NCBI RefSeq assembly: GCF_003208435.1
Contig: NZ_QKMF01000002.1
Span: forward strand, 124,001 to 188,000
Length of the DNA stretch: 64,000 bases
Origin: Pelagimonas varians
GTDB taxonomy: Bacteria; Pseudomonadota; Alphaproteobacteria; Rhodobacterales; Rhodobacteraceae
Reading direction: 5' to 3'
Shown: one piece after another, positions 8,745-17,535 of the stretch
Layout of the letters: each line of letters starts with the position of its first letter
Position numbering within the stretch: position 1 is the first letter of the stretch
Position numbers and translations under genes: made by a program
Notes under the pieces: generated by a model
Databases searched by the model: none
Seen by the model: the letters and a program-made list of their open reading frames with translations, nothing else
What the model was told of the DNA's origin: nothing

Positions 8745-9513
8745 CGGCATGACTCCGAAGAACGCTTTGATGATGACAGCATTTCGGTCGGTGTTGCCTT
8801 AGTCGAACTTCAACGTTGCCAAGCACTGGAAGTAGCCGTGGGTTAAGCAGCCGCAAAGACCTGCACGCCCCGCATTGTGAGAGTTCGTGGTAGCCAAGTT
8901 CTTGTCGCAGTTGCGATATGTCGACAACGCGGGCTTCAACTGCGGCATCATTGCATCGCATCAATGTCCGGTTTGGGTTGATTGCAGACACTGGCACCCA
9001 GCAACCCAACGGCAGCTTTGTCCCGCTGAGTTGCCGTCCGACGCACCGAACCTCAAAAATATCCGACTGAAAGCGTCGGATGTCTCCTTCGAGCCCAAAG
9101 TGCATAATGCTGCGGTCGGGATCAACTAGCGCAAACAGTTACTAAGCTGCCATTCAAATTTGCCAACCAACGGTATGTGAATGAGAGATGGCCTTCCGTC
9201 TAATCCCCTTAATAGCCTCGCTCGGTGGCAAAGAACTTGAGGCAGGGAAAGTTCGCTTTCGATACCAGATGCCCAAGACCCAAGCGAGATGGACATTGAG
9301 CATAAAGGCGAAACACGGCGTTTTGCCCGGCTCTCCGACGCCGAATGCGGGAAGGTCGATCCTTAGATGCAAATGAACCCTTGACCATTTTCAGCATTGG
9401 CATTAGATGAAATGAAATGACGTTTTGCTCAGTGAAACGTAAAAATAAAGGGAACGGGTCGCTCATGTCGCAGACCCACAAGCCAACCAACAGTTAGGGA
9501 GGAGCCTGACACG
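8745..9513. other. Gene-free 769-bp interval upstream of the ABC importer
   Basis: No frame here gives a recognisable protein. The stretch 8840-9130 has the character of the degenerate dispersed repeats elsewhere in the window (CAATGTCCGGTTTGGGTTGA near 8961; compare AATGTCCGGAAAGTCCGC at about 38460). The last 150 bases are A/T-richer and should hold the promoter of the ABC operon, whose ribosome site GGGAGGAG lies just before 9514. Confidence 0.45.
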
Positions 9514-10569
9514 ATGAAAGATAACGTAAAATTGACGCTCACCATGGGCCTCGTAGCCGGTAGTCTGGCCATTGCTGCGCCAGCCTACGCAGAAGGCGAA
9601 GTGGTGTTTGCGTCCTGGGGTGGATCATTTCAGGATGCTTTACGCTCAGCAATGCTAGAACCTGCCGCCAGCACATTGGGCGTCACGGTCAAGGAAGACA
9701 CGACAAACGGCATTCAGGACGTGCGCGCACAGATCACAGCGGGTGCTGTCGCTTGGGATGTAACAGAGCAGGACTTGCCCTCGTGCGAAACACTCAGCCG
9801 AGAAGGCAAACTTGAGCCGATTGATTATTCGATCGTTGACACAACGGGTATCCCTGAAGAGCTGATCCATGAAAACTACATCGGCTTCATCAACTTCACC
9901 AAAGTGATTGCTTATCGCACCGACGCCTTTGACGGAGCCGGACCATCCAACTGGGCCGAGTTCTGGGATCTGGAAAACTTCCCCGGCAATCGCGGCATGC
10001 ACGGCAAGGTGAACTACAACCTTGAGGCTGCCTTAATGGCCGATGGTGTGCCTATGGCGGAAGTCTACGATGTGTTGGCCACGGATGAGGGCATGGCGCG
10101 CGCCTGGGCCAAACTGGGAGAAATCGCACCCGAAGTCACCGTTTGGTATCGTGGCGGTTCTCAGTCTGCACAATTGTTGCGTGATGGTGAGGTGGACGTG
10201 ATCCATATGGGCCATAACCGCGTGGAGAGTGTGATCGAGTCCGGCATTGATGTCGCCTATGCATTCGATGGTGGCACGATGGATGTCGATTGCCTGCTGG
10301 TGCCCAAAGGCGCGCCAAACGTCGAGAATGCGATGCGCCTGATCAATGAATTGCTCAGTGCCGAAGCGCAGGCGCGGTTGGCGGTTACGATGCCGCTGGG
10401 CCCGGTGAACACGGGTGCATTCGACACCGGCATTATCTCGGGAGAGCAGGCTTTGTCGGTCAACACGCATCCCAGCAACTACGACAAGCAGCTTCTGGTC
10501 GACCCGAACTTTTACATCGGCCAGCTGGGTGAGTTGACTGAAGAGTTTGACACGCTGATCCAGCAGTAA
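9514..10569 (+). CDS. ABC transporter periplasmic binding protein, spermidine/putrescine (PotD) type
   Basis: 351 residues with a Sec signal peptide ending AAPAYA-EGEVVF. The mature start VVFASWGGSFQDALRSAM and the segment GAVAWDVTEQDLPSCETL are typical of the PotD/PotF-like group that binds polyamines and related cationic amines. ELLSAEAQARLAVTMPLGPV near the C-terminus fits the same group. It is the first gene of a four-gene importer (binding protein, ATPase, two permeases). A strong hairpin follows it, consistent with binding protein in excess over the membrane parts. The neighbouring ureohydrolase-fold genes suggest a guanidino or amino compound as ligand, which is inference. Confidence 0.88.
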   Translation: MKDNVKLTLTMGLVAGSLAIAAPAYAEGEVVFASWGGSFQDALRSAMLEPAASTLGVTVKEDTTNGIQDVRAQITAGAVAWDVTEQDLPSCETLSREGKLEPIDYSIVDTTGIPEELIHENYIGFINFTKVIAYRTDAFDGAGPSNWAEFWDLENFPGNRGMHGKVNYNLEAALMADGVPMAEVYDVLATDEGMARAWAKLGEIAPEVTVWYRGGSQSAQLLRDGEVDVIHMGHNRVESVIESGIDVAYAFDGGTMDVDCLLVPKGAPNVENAMRLINELLSAEAQARLAVTMPLGPVNTGAFDTGIISGEQALSVNTHPSNYDKQLLVDPNFYIGQLGELTEEFDTLIQQ

Positions 10570-10575
10570 ACCAAT

Positions 10576-10604
10576 TGGGCGCAGCGCAATGTGCACTGCG
10601 CCCA
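10576..10604 (+). other. Intercistronic hairpin after the ABC binding-protein gene
   Basis: TGGGCGCAG (10576-10584) pairs perfectly with CTGCGCCCA (10596-10604) around an 11-nt loop and is followed by a short TTTT. It lies between the binding-protein stop and the ATPase start, so partial termination or 3' protection of the binding-protein message is likely. It also argues against an upstream in-frame ATG at 10589 being the ATPase start, because that codon lies in the loop. Confidence 0.7.
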
Positions 10605-10624
10605 TTTTCAAGTTAGGAGCCAGC

Positions 10625-11713
10625 ATGTCCTCTGCCAACCAATCCCTTCCCATCGATATATCCAGCCTCAGCAAGGCCTATGGAGCGGTCAAAGCACTTG
10701 ATGATGTGTCGCTGAATATTGCTGCAGGCGAATTCCTGACATTGCTTGGGCCATCGGGCTCGGGCAAAACGACACTCCTGATGGCACTGGCCGGATTTGT
10801 ACGCCCTGATGGCGGGTCGATCCGGTTCGGCGATCGCGAAATGATCGCGACACCGCCGCATAAACGCGGCCTTGGCATGGTCTTTCAAAGCTATGCGTTG
10901 TTTCCATTCATGACCGTGGCTGAGAACGTCGCCTACCCACTGAAAATCCGTGGCGTTTCCAAAAGCGATCAAAAGACCCGCGCCGAGCGTGCGCTGGATA
11001 CCGTACAGCTTGGCGGCTATGGGGATCGGCGCATCACCCAAATGTCTGGCGGCCAACGACAGCGCGTGGCTCTGGCCCGCGCCATGGTTTTCGAGCCGCA
11101 GATCATCCTGATGGATGAGCCTCTGTCCGCGCTCGACAAAAAACTGCGCGAACATATGCAGATTGAATTGAAGGCGCTCCATCAAAAATTGGATGCGACC
11201 GTAGTATATGTAACCCACGACCAACGCGAAGCCCTGACGATGTCAGACAGGATTGCAGTGGTCAATCATGGGCGGATCGAGCAGGTAGAGACACCTGAGC
11301 GGCTGTATCGCCAGCCTCACAGTTTCTTTGTGGCGGATTTTGTCGGTGAATCCATGTCGGCACCAGTGAAGGTGGCCAACGATCGGGCGCACCTTGGCGA
11401 AAGTGTGCTGAAATCTGATTTGCCCATTGCACAGGGAAGTGGTGGTCATCGCTTGGTTATCCGGCCTGAGTTGCTGGAGGTCACCTCAGGTGCTGTGCCT
11501 GAAACTGCCAATGATTTATCCGGCCGGGTCAACGACATCATTTATCAAGGCGACAGTGTGCTGGTTATCGTTCAGAACGACAACGCAGGTGAGATTAACG
11601 TACGCGTCCCTGCCAATCGCGCTGGCCAGACTGGGCTGCCTTCCAAGGGAGAGCAAATTGGCCTTGCCCTGCATCCCGAAGACACGATCATCGTACCGGA
11701 ACATGTATCATGA
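10625..11713 (+). CDS. ABC transporter ATP-binding protein, PotA type
   Basis: 362 residues. The nucleotide-binding domain has Walker A GPSGSGKTTLLMALAG, the Q-loop MVFQSYALFPF, the signature MSGGQRQRVALARAM, Walker B IILMDEPLSALDK and the switch histidine in YVTHDQREALTM. The C-terminal part (about 240-362) is the TOBE regulatory domain of the polyamine/iron/molybdate importer group. ATG 10625 is chosen because AGGAG precedes it by 5 bases and it leads into SSANQSLPIDISSLSKAYG. It energises the two permeases that follow; its stop overlaps the next start (ATGA). Confidence 0.92.
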   Translation: MSSANQSLPIDISSLSKAYGAVKALDDVSLNIAAGEFLTLLGPSGSGKTTLLMALAGFVRPDGGSIRFGDREMIATPPHKRGLGMVFQSYALFPFMTVAENVAYPLKIRGVSKSDQKTRAERALDTVQLGGYGDRRITQMSGGQRQRVALARAMVFEPQIILMDEPLSALDKKLREHMQIELKALHQKLDATVVYVTHDQREALTMSDRIAVVNHGRIEQVETPERLYRQPHSFFVADFVGESMSAPVKVANDRAHLGESVLKSDLPIAQGSGGHRLVIRPELLEVTSGAVPETANDLSGRVNDIIYQGDSVLVIVQNDNAGEINVRVPANRAGQTGLPSKGEQIGLALHPEDTIIVPEHVS

Positions 11714-12612
11714 GCGTCGCTGAGCTCAACGGGGCTGCTCAGACGCTTCAGAACGCAAGTACGCTCAAATCCGAAGAACGCCGTGAAAGCCTGACGTTTT
11801 TGGGGCTTTCGATGCCCGCGGTTCTCGCGATTCTAATTGTCGTGTTCCTGCCAATTTTCTGGCTGTCTTCGCTCTCGTTTTACAATGCGGCGGGCGAGCT
11901 GAGCATGGAGAACTATGCGCGTATCTTTGAAAGTGCTTTGTATCGGCGGACCTTTGTTGTCACCTTTCAGATCACCATTGCTGTGACGGTGATCTGTGTC
12001 CTTCTCGGATATCCGCTGTGTTACTGGCTGACCAAGGTACCGGACAGAACAGCTGCCATTCTGATGGTTTTCGTGCTGGTTCCATTCTGGACGTCGGTTC
12101 TGGTGCGTACATACGCCTGGCTGGTGCTGTTGCAGCGTAATGGAGTCATAAATTCGTCGCTGATGAAGCTCGGCGTAATCCAGGAACCGCTGCAGCTGGC
12201 GCACAACCTCACGGGATCAATCATTGGCATGGTGCATATCATGCTGCCGTTTCTGGTTTTGCCACTTTATGCCACGATGCGTGGCGTTGACACCGACCTC
12301 GTCCGGGCGGCCGTTGGGCTGGGGTCCAGTCCGCGTGGGGCATTCTGGCGGGTGTTTTTCCCGATGTCCCTACCGGGCCTTTTTGCCGGTATCGTGCTGG
12401 TCTTCATCCTGTCTCTTGGGTTTTTCGTCACACCTGCTTTGCTGGGCGGCGGCAAGGTGCAGATGCTTGCACAGCGGATCGAAAGTACCATCACAGTCTA
12501 TTCCAATTGGGGTGCGGCATCCGCCTTGGGCGTTGTCCTGCTGCTGCTGGCACTGGCGATGATCTGGCTGATGAACCGTGTCTTCGGCCTCGACAAACTC
12601 TTCATGCGCTAA
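11710..12612 (+). CDS. ABC transporter permease, PotB type
   Basis: 300-residue inner-membrane permease with about six helices. The EAA-type ATPase contact loop is visible as RAAVGLGSSPRGAFWRVFFP (about 195-214), followed by MSLPGLFAGIVLVFILSLGF. A short N-terminal cytoplasmic stretch of about 30 residues precedes the first helix. The first of two permeases that form the channel for the polyamine-type binding protein encoded upstream. The start overlaps the ATPase stop (ATGA). Confidence 0.9.
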   Translation: MSVAELNGAAQTLQNASTLKSEERRESLTFLGLSMPAVLAILIVVFLPIFWLSSLSFYNAAGELSMENYARIFESALYRRTFVVTFQITIAVTVICVLLGYPLCYWLTKVPDRTAAILMVFVLVPFWTSVLVRTYAWLVLLQRNGVINSSLMKLGVIQEPLQLAHNLTGSIIGMVHIMLPFLVLPLYATMRGVDTDLVRAAVGLGSSPRGAFWRVFFPMSLPGLFAGIVLVFILSLGFFVTPALLGGGKVQMLAQRIESTITVYSNWGAASALGVVLLLLALAMIWLMNRVFGLDKLFMR

Positions 12613-12622
12613 GGATCTGAAC

Positions 12623-13426
12623 ATGGAACAAGTTGGACAACGAAAAATAGATGGTCTGTGGCTGATGGTAGTTGGCATTGCGGTGCTGTTCTTTCTGATC
12701 CTACCCACGCTTATTGTTATCCCGATGTCGTTTTCGGGTGCCTCATTTCTGGAGTTCCCGCCTACGTCGTTTTCGTTTCGCTGGTACGAGACCTATTTCA
12801 CTTCCCCGGAATGGATGAGCGCCACGAAGACGTCCCTAATAGCGGCGGTGTTGACCACGGCGATTGCGACGCCTTTAGGCTCACTTTGTGCCTATGGCCT
12901 GCATTGTTCCACCCCACGTATCAGGAGCACCGCGCAAATCCTCGTGATCATGCCCATTGTCGTACCGGTGATCCTGATCGCCGTAGGCGTGTTCAGCCTT
13001 TATGCAAAGCTGGGGCTCAATTACACGCTTACCGGAATTGTGATCGCCCATACCGCACTGGCGTTGCCCTTTGTGATCGTGACCGTGATGTCGGGCTTGC
13101 AAAATTATGATTTCGATCAGGAATTGGCAGCGCGTAGCCTTGGGGCATCGCGGGCATATGCGTTGTGGACGGTGACCGTTCCGCAAGTCAAATTCTCGAT
13201 CCAGACAGGGGCCTTTCTGGCCTTCATCACGTCGCTAGACGAGGTGGTGATTTCGATGCTGGTCTCGGGCGGGGAAAATGCGACAATTACCCGCCGCATG
13301 TTCAACTCCCTGCGCGATCAGCTTGATCCGACCATTGCAGCAATCTCTACCTGCCTGATTGTCGTGTCGGTTGGGATGCTTATCGGCGTTCAGTTGATTG
13401 GCCGCAGCAAGAATGCTGACAAATGA
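12623..13426 (+). CDS. ABC transporter permease, PotC type
   Basis: 267-residue permease with six predicted helices; the EAA loop reads QELAARSLGASRAYALWTVT, followed by VPQVKFSIQTGAFLAFITS and DEVVISMLVSGGENATI, the last being characteristic of PotC-like subunits. ATG 12623 is preferred over upstream in-frame codons inside the previous gene because AAGGATCTGAAC precedes it. It pairs with the permease upstream. The gene ends 9 bases from the convergent iclR stop, so the two transcripts meet here. Confidence 0.88.
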   Translation: MEQVGQRKIDGLWLMVVGIAVLFFLILPTLIVIPMSFSGASFLEFPPTSFSFRWYETYFTSPEWMSATKTSLIAAVLTTAIATPLGSLCAYGLHCSTPRIRSTAQILVIMPIVVPVILIAVGVFSLYAKLGLNYTLTGIVIAHTALALPFVIVTVMSGLQNYDFDQELAARSLGASRAYALWTVTVPQVKFSIQTGAFLAFITSLDEVVISMLVSGGENATITRRMFNSLRDQLDPTIAAISTCLIVVSVGMLIGVQLIGRSKNADK

Positions 13427-13434
13427 TGCGTTCC

Positions 13435-14142
13435 TTATCTTTCGCCAAACTTAACCCGGATCTGGCGGACGGCATCAAGAACTGCAGTGCGATAGCCTTC
13501 GACAACGGTTTCGCTGAAGCGAACGCGCAATCCCGACAGGCTCACAGCCCCCAGCAACTCGCCTTCAAGCCCAAGAACCGGAGCAGACAATCCAGCGACG
13601 TCCGGATCACGTTCACCAAGGCTGAGGTAATACCCAGCCTTTCGGATGTTGGTGGCCTGTTTGCCTTGCCGAATAGTATAGGCATCCAGCACCCGGCCCG
13701 ACGAGCCCATGCTCAGCGGAATGATCTCGCCCTCTTCGATATGATCCCGCGCAAGCCTGTGCGAATTGAAGCGGTAGAGGCACACGCCAGAATTGCCGCG
13801 CTGCACATAAAACGAGGCGCTTTCCCCCGTTGCGTTCACCAGGTTGGCCAGCACCGGGCGCACAATAGGCCCCATGCGCAGGTTCTGACGAAATACAGAC
13901 CCCAAACGCCACAAAGACGGGCCGAGGTGAAACAAGCCTTCAGCGTCTCGCGTGATATGGCCAAACTTTTCAAGCGAGACACTCAAGCGCAGGATTGTCG
14001 CTTTGTTGACACCACTGCGGTCCGCAACCTCTTTCAGAGACAGACCCGCATCGCCGGGCTCAAAGCAGTCCAGCACACGCAATGCGCGTTCAACCGCTTC
14101 GACACCACCTGTTGTGTCCGGGGTTCGGGGCTTGTCAGTCAT
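13435..14142 (-). CDS. IclR-family transcriptional regulator
   Basis: 235 residues. N-terminal winged helix: VEAVERALRVLDCFEPGD, then SLKEVADRSGVNKATILRLS as the recognition region. The C-terminal effector domain has SASFYVQRGNSGVCLYRFNS, MGSSGRVLDAY and SAPVLGLEGELLGAVSLSG. The ATG at 14142 is favoured over an in-frame ATG 66 bases upstream because AAAGG lies eight bases before it and the extra residues are not family-like. It is divergent from the arginase-fold gene chain (86-bp shared intergenic region) and convergent with the ABC operon, which makes it the likely regulator of both. Effector unknown. Confidence 0.9.
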   Translation of the reverse strand: MTDKPRTPDTTGGVEAVERALRVLDCFEPGDAGLSLKEVADRSGVNKATILRLSVSLEKFGHITRDAEGLFHLGPSLWRLGSVFRQNLRMGPIVRPVLANLVNATGESASFYVQRGNSGVCLYRFNSHRLARDHIEEGEIIPLSMGSSGRVLDAYTIRQGKQATNIRKAGYYLSLGERDPDVAGLSAPVLGLEGELLGAVSLSGLRVRFSETVVEGYRTAVLDAVRQIRVKFGER

Positions 14143-14227
14143 CGGCAGACCTTTCGACGCAAATTCGTCACTTTTTATAGCTGGTTTGAACGCAATTGGA
14201 AATCGCAAATAATGAAGGCATCTGGCA

Positions 14228-14998
14228 ATGATTAGTGCGCAGAAACAAATGATAACAAACGGTTATGCCGGCCTGCCATTTGGCAAGGTTTCGCAATGCG
14301 ATGCAGGATCTGTCGGGCTTTTGGGTGTTCCAAGCGAAGTCGATAGCGGGCCGCGTTACGGCGCCTCTCTGGCACCGGATGCGCTGCGCAAGATGACCGG
14401 GCAGCTTGGGACTAGCCTGCCTGTAAATGGTCGGGATCTGGGAAATCTGGACCTGTCCGGTGATTGGTTGGGCGTATTAATGCAGCTTGTGACACAAATG
14501 GCGGATCGCGACGTTGTGCCAGTTGTCCTGGGAGGCGCGTCTGATGTTGCCTCGGCTGTACTGGCGGCCTTTCCGGACCGGCCCGTCGTCGCGGCCATGC
14601 CACTGGCTCGACGTGATCTCATAGAACGCCCGTCAAACACGACCTGGGTGGGTTTGAACGGCGAGCAACCTGCCGACGTTTGGGATCAGATCAGCCAGCG
14701 CATGATGGATTGGCGTACCGCCCGGCAGTTGGATGAGGTGCAGGCCAACACTCTTGATGTACCCGAGCGCGCCGTTCTCTGGATCGACTTATCGGTCATT
14801 GATCTGGGGCATGCAGCCGGTGCTGTCGGCCTCAATCCCGGCGGGATGAAACCCGAAACGTTGGTTTCCGTCATCGGCGCAATGTCCTGCAGTTGGCATG
14901 CCATTGTGATAACCGGCCTTGCGCCTGCCCTCGACACGCGGGGCATGTCGGAATTGGCGGCCATCGAAACCCTGAACGCGGCATTGCGTCATGGGTGA
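14228..14998 (+). CDS. Arginase/agmatinase-fold protein A, metal ligands missing
   Basis: 256 residues. Family membership is visible as VGLLGVPSEVDSGPRYGASL and APDALRKMTGQL (the nucleating G-P-x-x-x-R pattern) and as an LGG strand at 101-103. Key positions are changed: GGDH of active ureohydrolases is GGASD (102-106), the second motif D-x-H-x-D is absent (VVAAMPLARRD), and the third D-x-D is IDLSVID (186-192), so the second Asp is Ser. It should not bind the bimetal centre. It is the first gene of an eight-gene overlapping chain and precedes two more degenerate paralogs and one intact one. Likely a structural or regulatory subunit; a new binding function is possible. Confidence 0.7.
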   Translation: MISAQKQMITNGYAGLPFGKVSQCDAGSVGLLGVPSEVDSGPRYGASLAPDALRKMTGQLGTSLPVNGRDLGNLDLSGDWLGVLMQLVTQMADRDVVPVVLGGASDVASAVLAAFPDRPVVAAMPLARRDLIERPSNTTWVGLNGEQPADVWDQISQRMMDWRTARQLDEVQANTLDVPERAVLWIDLSVIDLGHAAGAVGLNPGGMKPETLVSVIGAMSCSWHAIVITGLAPALDTRGMSELAAIETLNAALRHG

Positions 14999-15665
14999 TG
15001 CGGCGCAAATTCAGTTTGACACGATCCCCAGTTTTCTGGGCGTGCCTGTTGGCGATCTAGAAGACCTCGTGCCTGGGCAGGTCGCGATAGCAGGGTATTT
15101 TTGTGACAACCTCAGCCGACCAGCAGCAGAGCAACGCTATCTCGCAAGGCAGCTGCGATATGCCTCCGGACACGGAAAAGCCCCCGCAAATGCCATTGAC
15201 CTGGGGGATGTGAATGTATTTCCGCTTGAGCCGGACAAGCATTTTTCCGCAGTGGTTTCGCAATGTGTGGCGGTTCTGGAAACCGGTGCGCGACTGGTGC
15301 TGGTTGGCGGCGATTCCAGCGGCCTAAAGGCGCTTGGTACCGCTGCACGACAGGTCACAGGGGCGGATGTTCCTGTCATTGAGGTGACCGGGGGCATTGC
15401 GGGCAATCTGCCCAACGTACAACCGGTTATCCTGTCTGTGGATTTACAAGAGCTGGCGGCCAATTGGGTGTCGCACCCGCACCGCCTGGCTGGGCTGTCA
15501 CCCGCACAGATGGCCGCGCAGATTGTCGCCACCCCAGGCAACGTAATCGCCGCAGCAATTTACGGGCTTGCCCCGGCACTGGACAATCGTGGCAGCACGG
15601 AAGTCCGCGCCGCACTGGCGATCTTGCGGGAGGTGTCTGACCGCCTTGAGAAAGGAGCAGGCTGA
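14991..15665 (+). CDS. Arginase/agmatinase-fold protein B, metal ligands missing
   Basis: 224 residues, the shortest of the four. QVAIAGYFCDNLSRPAAEQRY matches the strand and loop that start the ureohydrolase fold, and LVLVGGDSSGLKAL (103-116) aligns with the GGDHS motif with His replaced by Ser. The second metal motif is missing (VIEVTGGIAGN) and the third is SVDLQELA (149-156), keeping only the first Asp. The start overlaps the stop of gene A by 8 bases and its own stop overlaps gene C (TGATG). It shares LAPALD and RG(M/S) text near the C-terminus with gene A, so A and B are probably sister copies. Expected to be non-catalytic. Confidence 0.65.
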   Translation: MGDAAQIQFDTIPSFLGVPVGDLEDLVPGQVAIAGYFCDNLSRPAAEQRYLARQLRYASGHGKAPANAIDLGDVNVFPLEPDKHFSAVVSQCVAVLETGARLVLVGGDSSGLKALGTAARQVTGADVPVIEVTGGIAGNLPNVQPVILSVDLQELAANWVSHPHRLAGLSPAQMAAQIVATPGNVIAAAIYGLAPALDNRGSTEVRAALAILREVSDRLEKGAG

Positions 15666-16540
15666 TGCCTTTACGTTCAGCCCCATTGCCGCGCATGGCA
15701 GGGCATCTGTCGTTCATGCGCGCTCAGACCAAAACAATCAGTGATGTCAGACCCGGCGATCTGGCGGTGCTGGGCGTCCCGTTTGAAGACACCAGCGCAC
15801 CATTTGCCGGGCAATCCCTGGCGCCGCGCGCCTTGCGCGAAACCTCGGTCTATTTTGGCTGGCATGCAAACCCACAATTCAGCCACCCGGTTGATATTGA
15901 TGCACGACAAGACATATCGACCGACGGTCTGCATGAGCGGCTCTGTGACCTCGGAGATGTATCGCCGGGGTCCGAGGACGAGATCCACGCGGCGTTGAGG
16001 GCGGCAACGCGTCAGATCAGCCGCAACGGTGCCTGTGCCGTAATATTGGGCGGGTCGGATCGCTTGTCGGAGACAGTGCAGAGCGCGCTCCTCAATTGTC
16101 AGACTGCGCAGCTTGGCGGTACGCCACATGATGCGCGCGATTTTCATGTAGCGCCCTTGCCGAATGGGAAGGGCACGACCTGCTCTTTGGGTACTACCGC
16201 ACAGCTCGCAGCGTTTTCCAGGTGGCGAGATGTATCAAAGCCGCTGTTTGTGCGGTTTGATCTGTCCGTGTTTGAAACATCGCTCAGCGCGCTTTGTGAT
16301 CAGCCTCGGTTGGGGGGCTGCGATCTTGATACAGTGGTGCAATGGCTTGAGCTTTTGGGACAGCACGAGGTCAGCGTCATTATGTTGACTGGCCTGAACC
16401 CGAACAGGCCCGGAATGGGCGTGGTGAAGGTTGGCCAACGCCTTATGGTCACGGCCCTTCTGGCATTCATCTACGCGCGTCTTGGATTTGGGATCGATCA
16501 TCCGAGCAGCCAAACTTCAGAGGAAAATGTACTGACATGA
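15665..16540 (+). CDS. Arginase/agmatinase-fold protein C, metal ligands missing
   Basis: 291 residues. DLAVLGVPFEDTSAPFAGQS and LAPRALRETSVYFGW match the N-terminal part of agmatinases (GxPxD...G...P..LR). The metal motifs are altered: GGSDR at 129-133 in place of GGDHS, no D-x-H-x-D in the following strand (QLGGTPHDARDFH keeps isolated His/Asp only), and RFDLSVFE (197-204) in place of S-x-D-x-D-x-x-D. The gene overlaps its neighbours at both ends. Retention of the fold and of coupling with the intact gene D argues for a partner subunit rather than a dying gene; the frame is intact and codon use is like its neighbours. Confidence 0.65.
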   Translation: MPLRSAPLPRMAGHLSFMRAQTKTISDVRPGDLAVLGVPFEDTSAPFAGQSLAPRALRETSVYFGWHANPQFSHPVDIDARQDISTDGLHERLCDLGDVSPGSEDEIHAALRAATRQISRNGACAVILGGSDRLSETVQSALLNCQTAQLGGTPHDARDFHVAPLPNGKGTTCSLGTTAQLAAFSRWRDVSKPLFVRFDLSVFETSLSALCDQPRLGGCDLDTVVQWLELLGQHEVSVIMLTGLNPNRPGMGVVKVGQRLMVTALLAFIYARLGFGIDHPSSQTSEENVLT

Positions 16541-17535
16541 CTGCAGCGATTACGACATTCCACCCGCCCTTGGCTCAACCGGGATACCGGCTGTTTGATG
16601 GGCCTTTGCGCGACGTGGCCGACGCCCACGCGGACCAGATCGGCGTGGTGGGCATGCCGAGCGACTGGACACATTCCAGCCGTCTTGGCACAAGGTTCGG
16701 CCCCGAAGCACTGCGCAGGGCGACAACTCTTCTGCAATCCATACGCCCGCAGGGGCCCAGCATTGATCCTGACACAAGCCGCCGTACTGTGCCTGCAACC
16801 GATTGGTTGGTCGACTGCGGAGACGCCGAGATCACAGCGCAAGATGTTGATGCAACGACCGAAGCCATCGCCGCAATGACCGAAGGGCTGACTGTCGCAG
16901 GCGCGATTCCATTGGCACTGGGCGGTGATCATTATAACAGTTATCCGGCTTGTCTGGGGTATTCACGCGGGCTGGCCAAACGCGCGCCTGACGCGCGCTT
17001 TGGGTATATCCAGATCGACGGTCATCTGGATTTCTCCGACCGGCTGGGCGCATGGGGCAGCCACAATCACGCGACCAATGCCCGCCGGATTTCTGAACTG
17101 CCCAACGTTGATGTATCCAATATGGTCTGGATCGGCATCGCGGGCTGGGTTGATGGCGGCGATCTGGACCTGATCGAAAAACAGGGTGGTCGGGTGTTTT
17201 CGTCCAGTGACGTGCATGAAATGGGCGCGGCAGAGGTCATGCACCAGGCGCTTGCTCACGCCATGCAGGGGTGCGACGAACTTTATCTGACCATTGACAT
17301 TGATGCGATGGACGCCGGTTACCTGCCCGGCACAGGGTCTATCGTGCACAGCGGCGTTACACCTCGTCAGTATTATGATTTGCTGGATGGTTTGGCCGAG
17401 GCCCCCTTGGGTGGTTTGGACATTGTCGAGGTCTCACCACCGCTTGATCCCTCAGAGCGCACGGAATTCCTGGCGGCGGAAATGCTGTTCCGGATTCTGC
17501 GGCGCTTCCGCACGAGGTCGGTGACAGAACAATGA
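16537..17535 (+). CDS. Ureohydrolase (arginase/agmatinase family), catalytic member D
   Basis: 332 residues with a complete bimetal site: His132 in ALGGDHYNSY, Asp161/His163/Asp165 in QIDGHLDFSD, and Asp254/Asp256 in LTIDIDAMDAGY. GMPSDWTHSSRLGTRFGPEA near residue 40 and EVSPPLDPSERTEFLAAEML near the C-terminus are standard agmatinase-type text. It should hydrolyse a guanidino (or amidino/formimino) compound, releasing urea or an equivalent. The substrate-loop residues do not identify agmatine versus guanidino acids. It is the fourth and only metal-competent member of the tandem set and overlaps both neighbours (ATGA), so it is made together with them. Confidence 0.88.
   Translation: MTAAITTFHPPLAQPGYRLFDGPLRDVADAHADQIGVVGMPSDWTHSSRLGTRFGPEALRRATTLLQSIRPQGPSIDPDTSRRTVPATDWLVDCGDAEITAQDVDATTEAIAAMTEGLTVAGAIPLALGGDHYNSYPACLGYSRGLAKRAPDARFGYIQIDGHLDFSDRLGAWGSHNHATNARRISELPNVDVSNMVWIGIAGWVDGGDLDLIEKQGGRVFSSSDVHEMGAAEVMHQALAHAMQGCDELYLTIDIDAMDAGYLPGTGSIVHSGVTPRQYYDLLDGLAEAPLGGLDIVEVSPPLDPSERTEFLAAEMLFRILRRFRTRSVTEQ

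Noticed and set aside
13423-14235. Plus-strand 270-codon frame across the iclR gene
   Set aside because: Antisense to a complete IclR protein; no protein-like hydrophobic pattern and no ribosome site.
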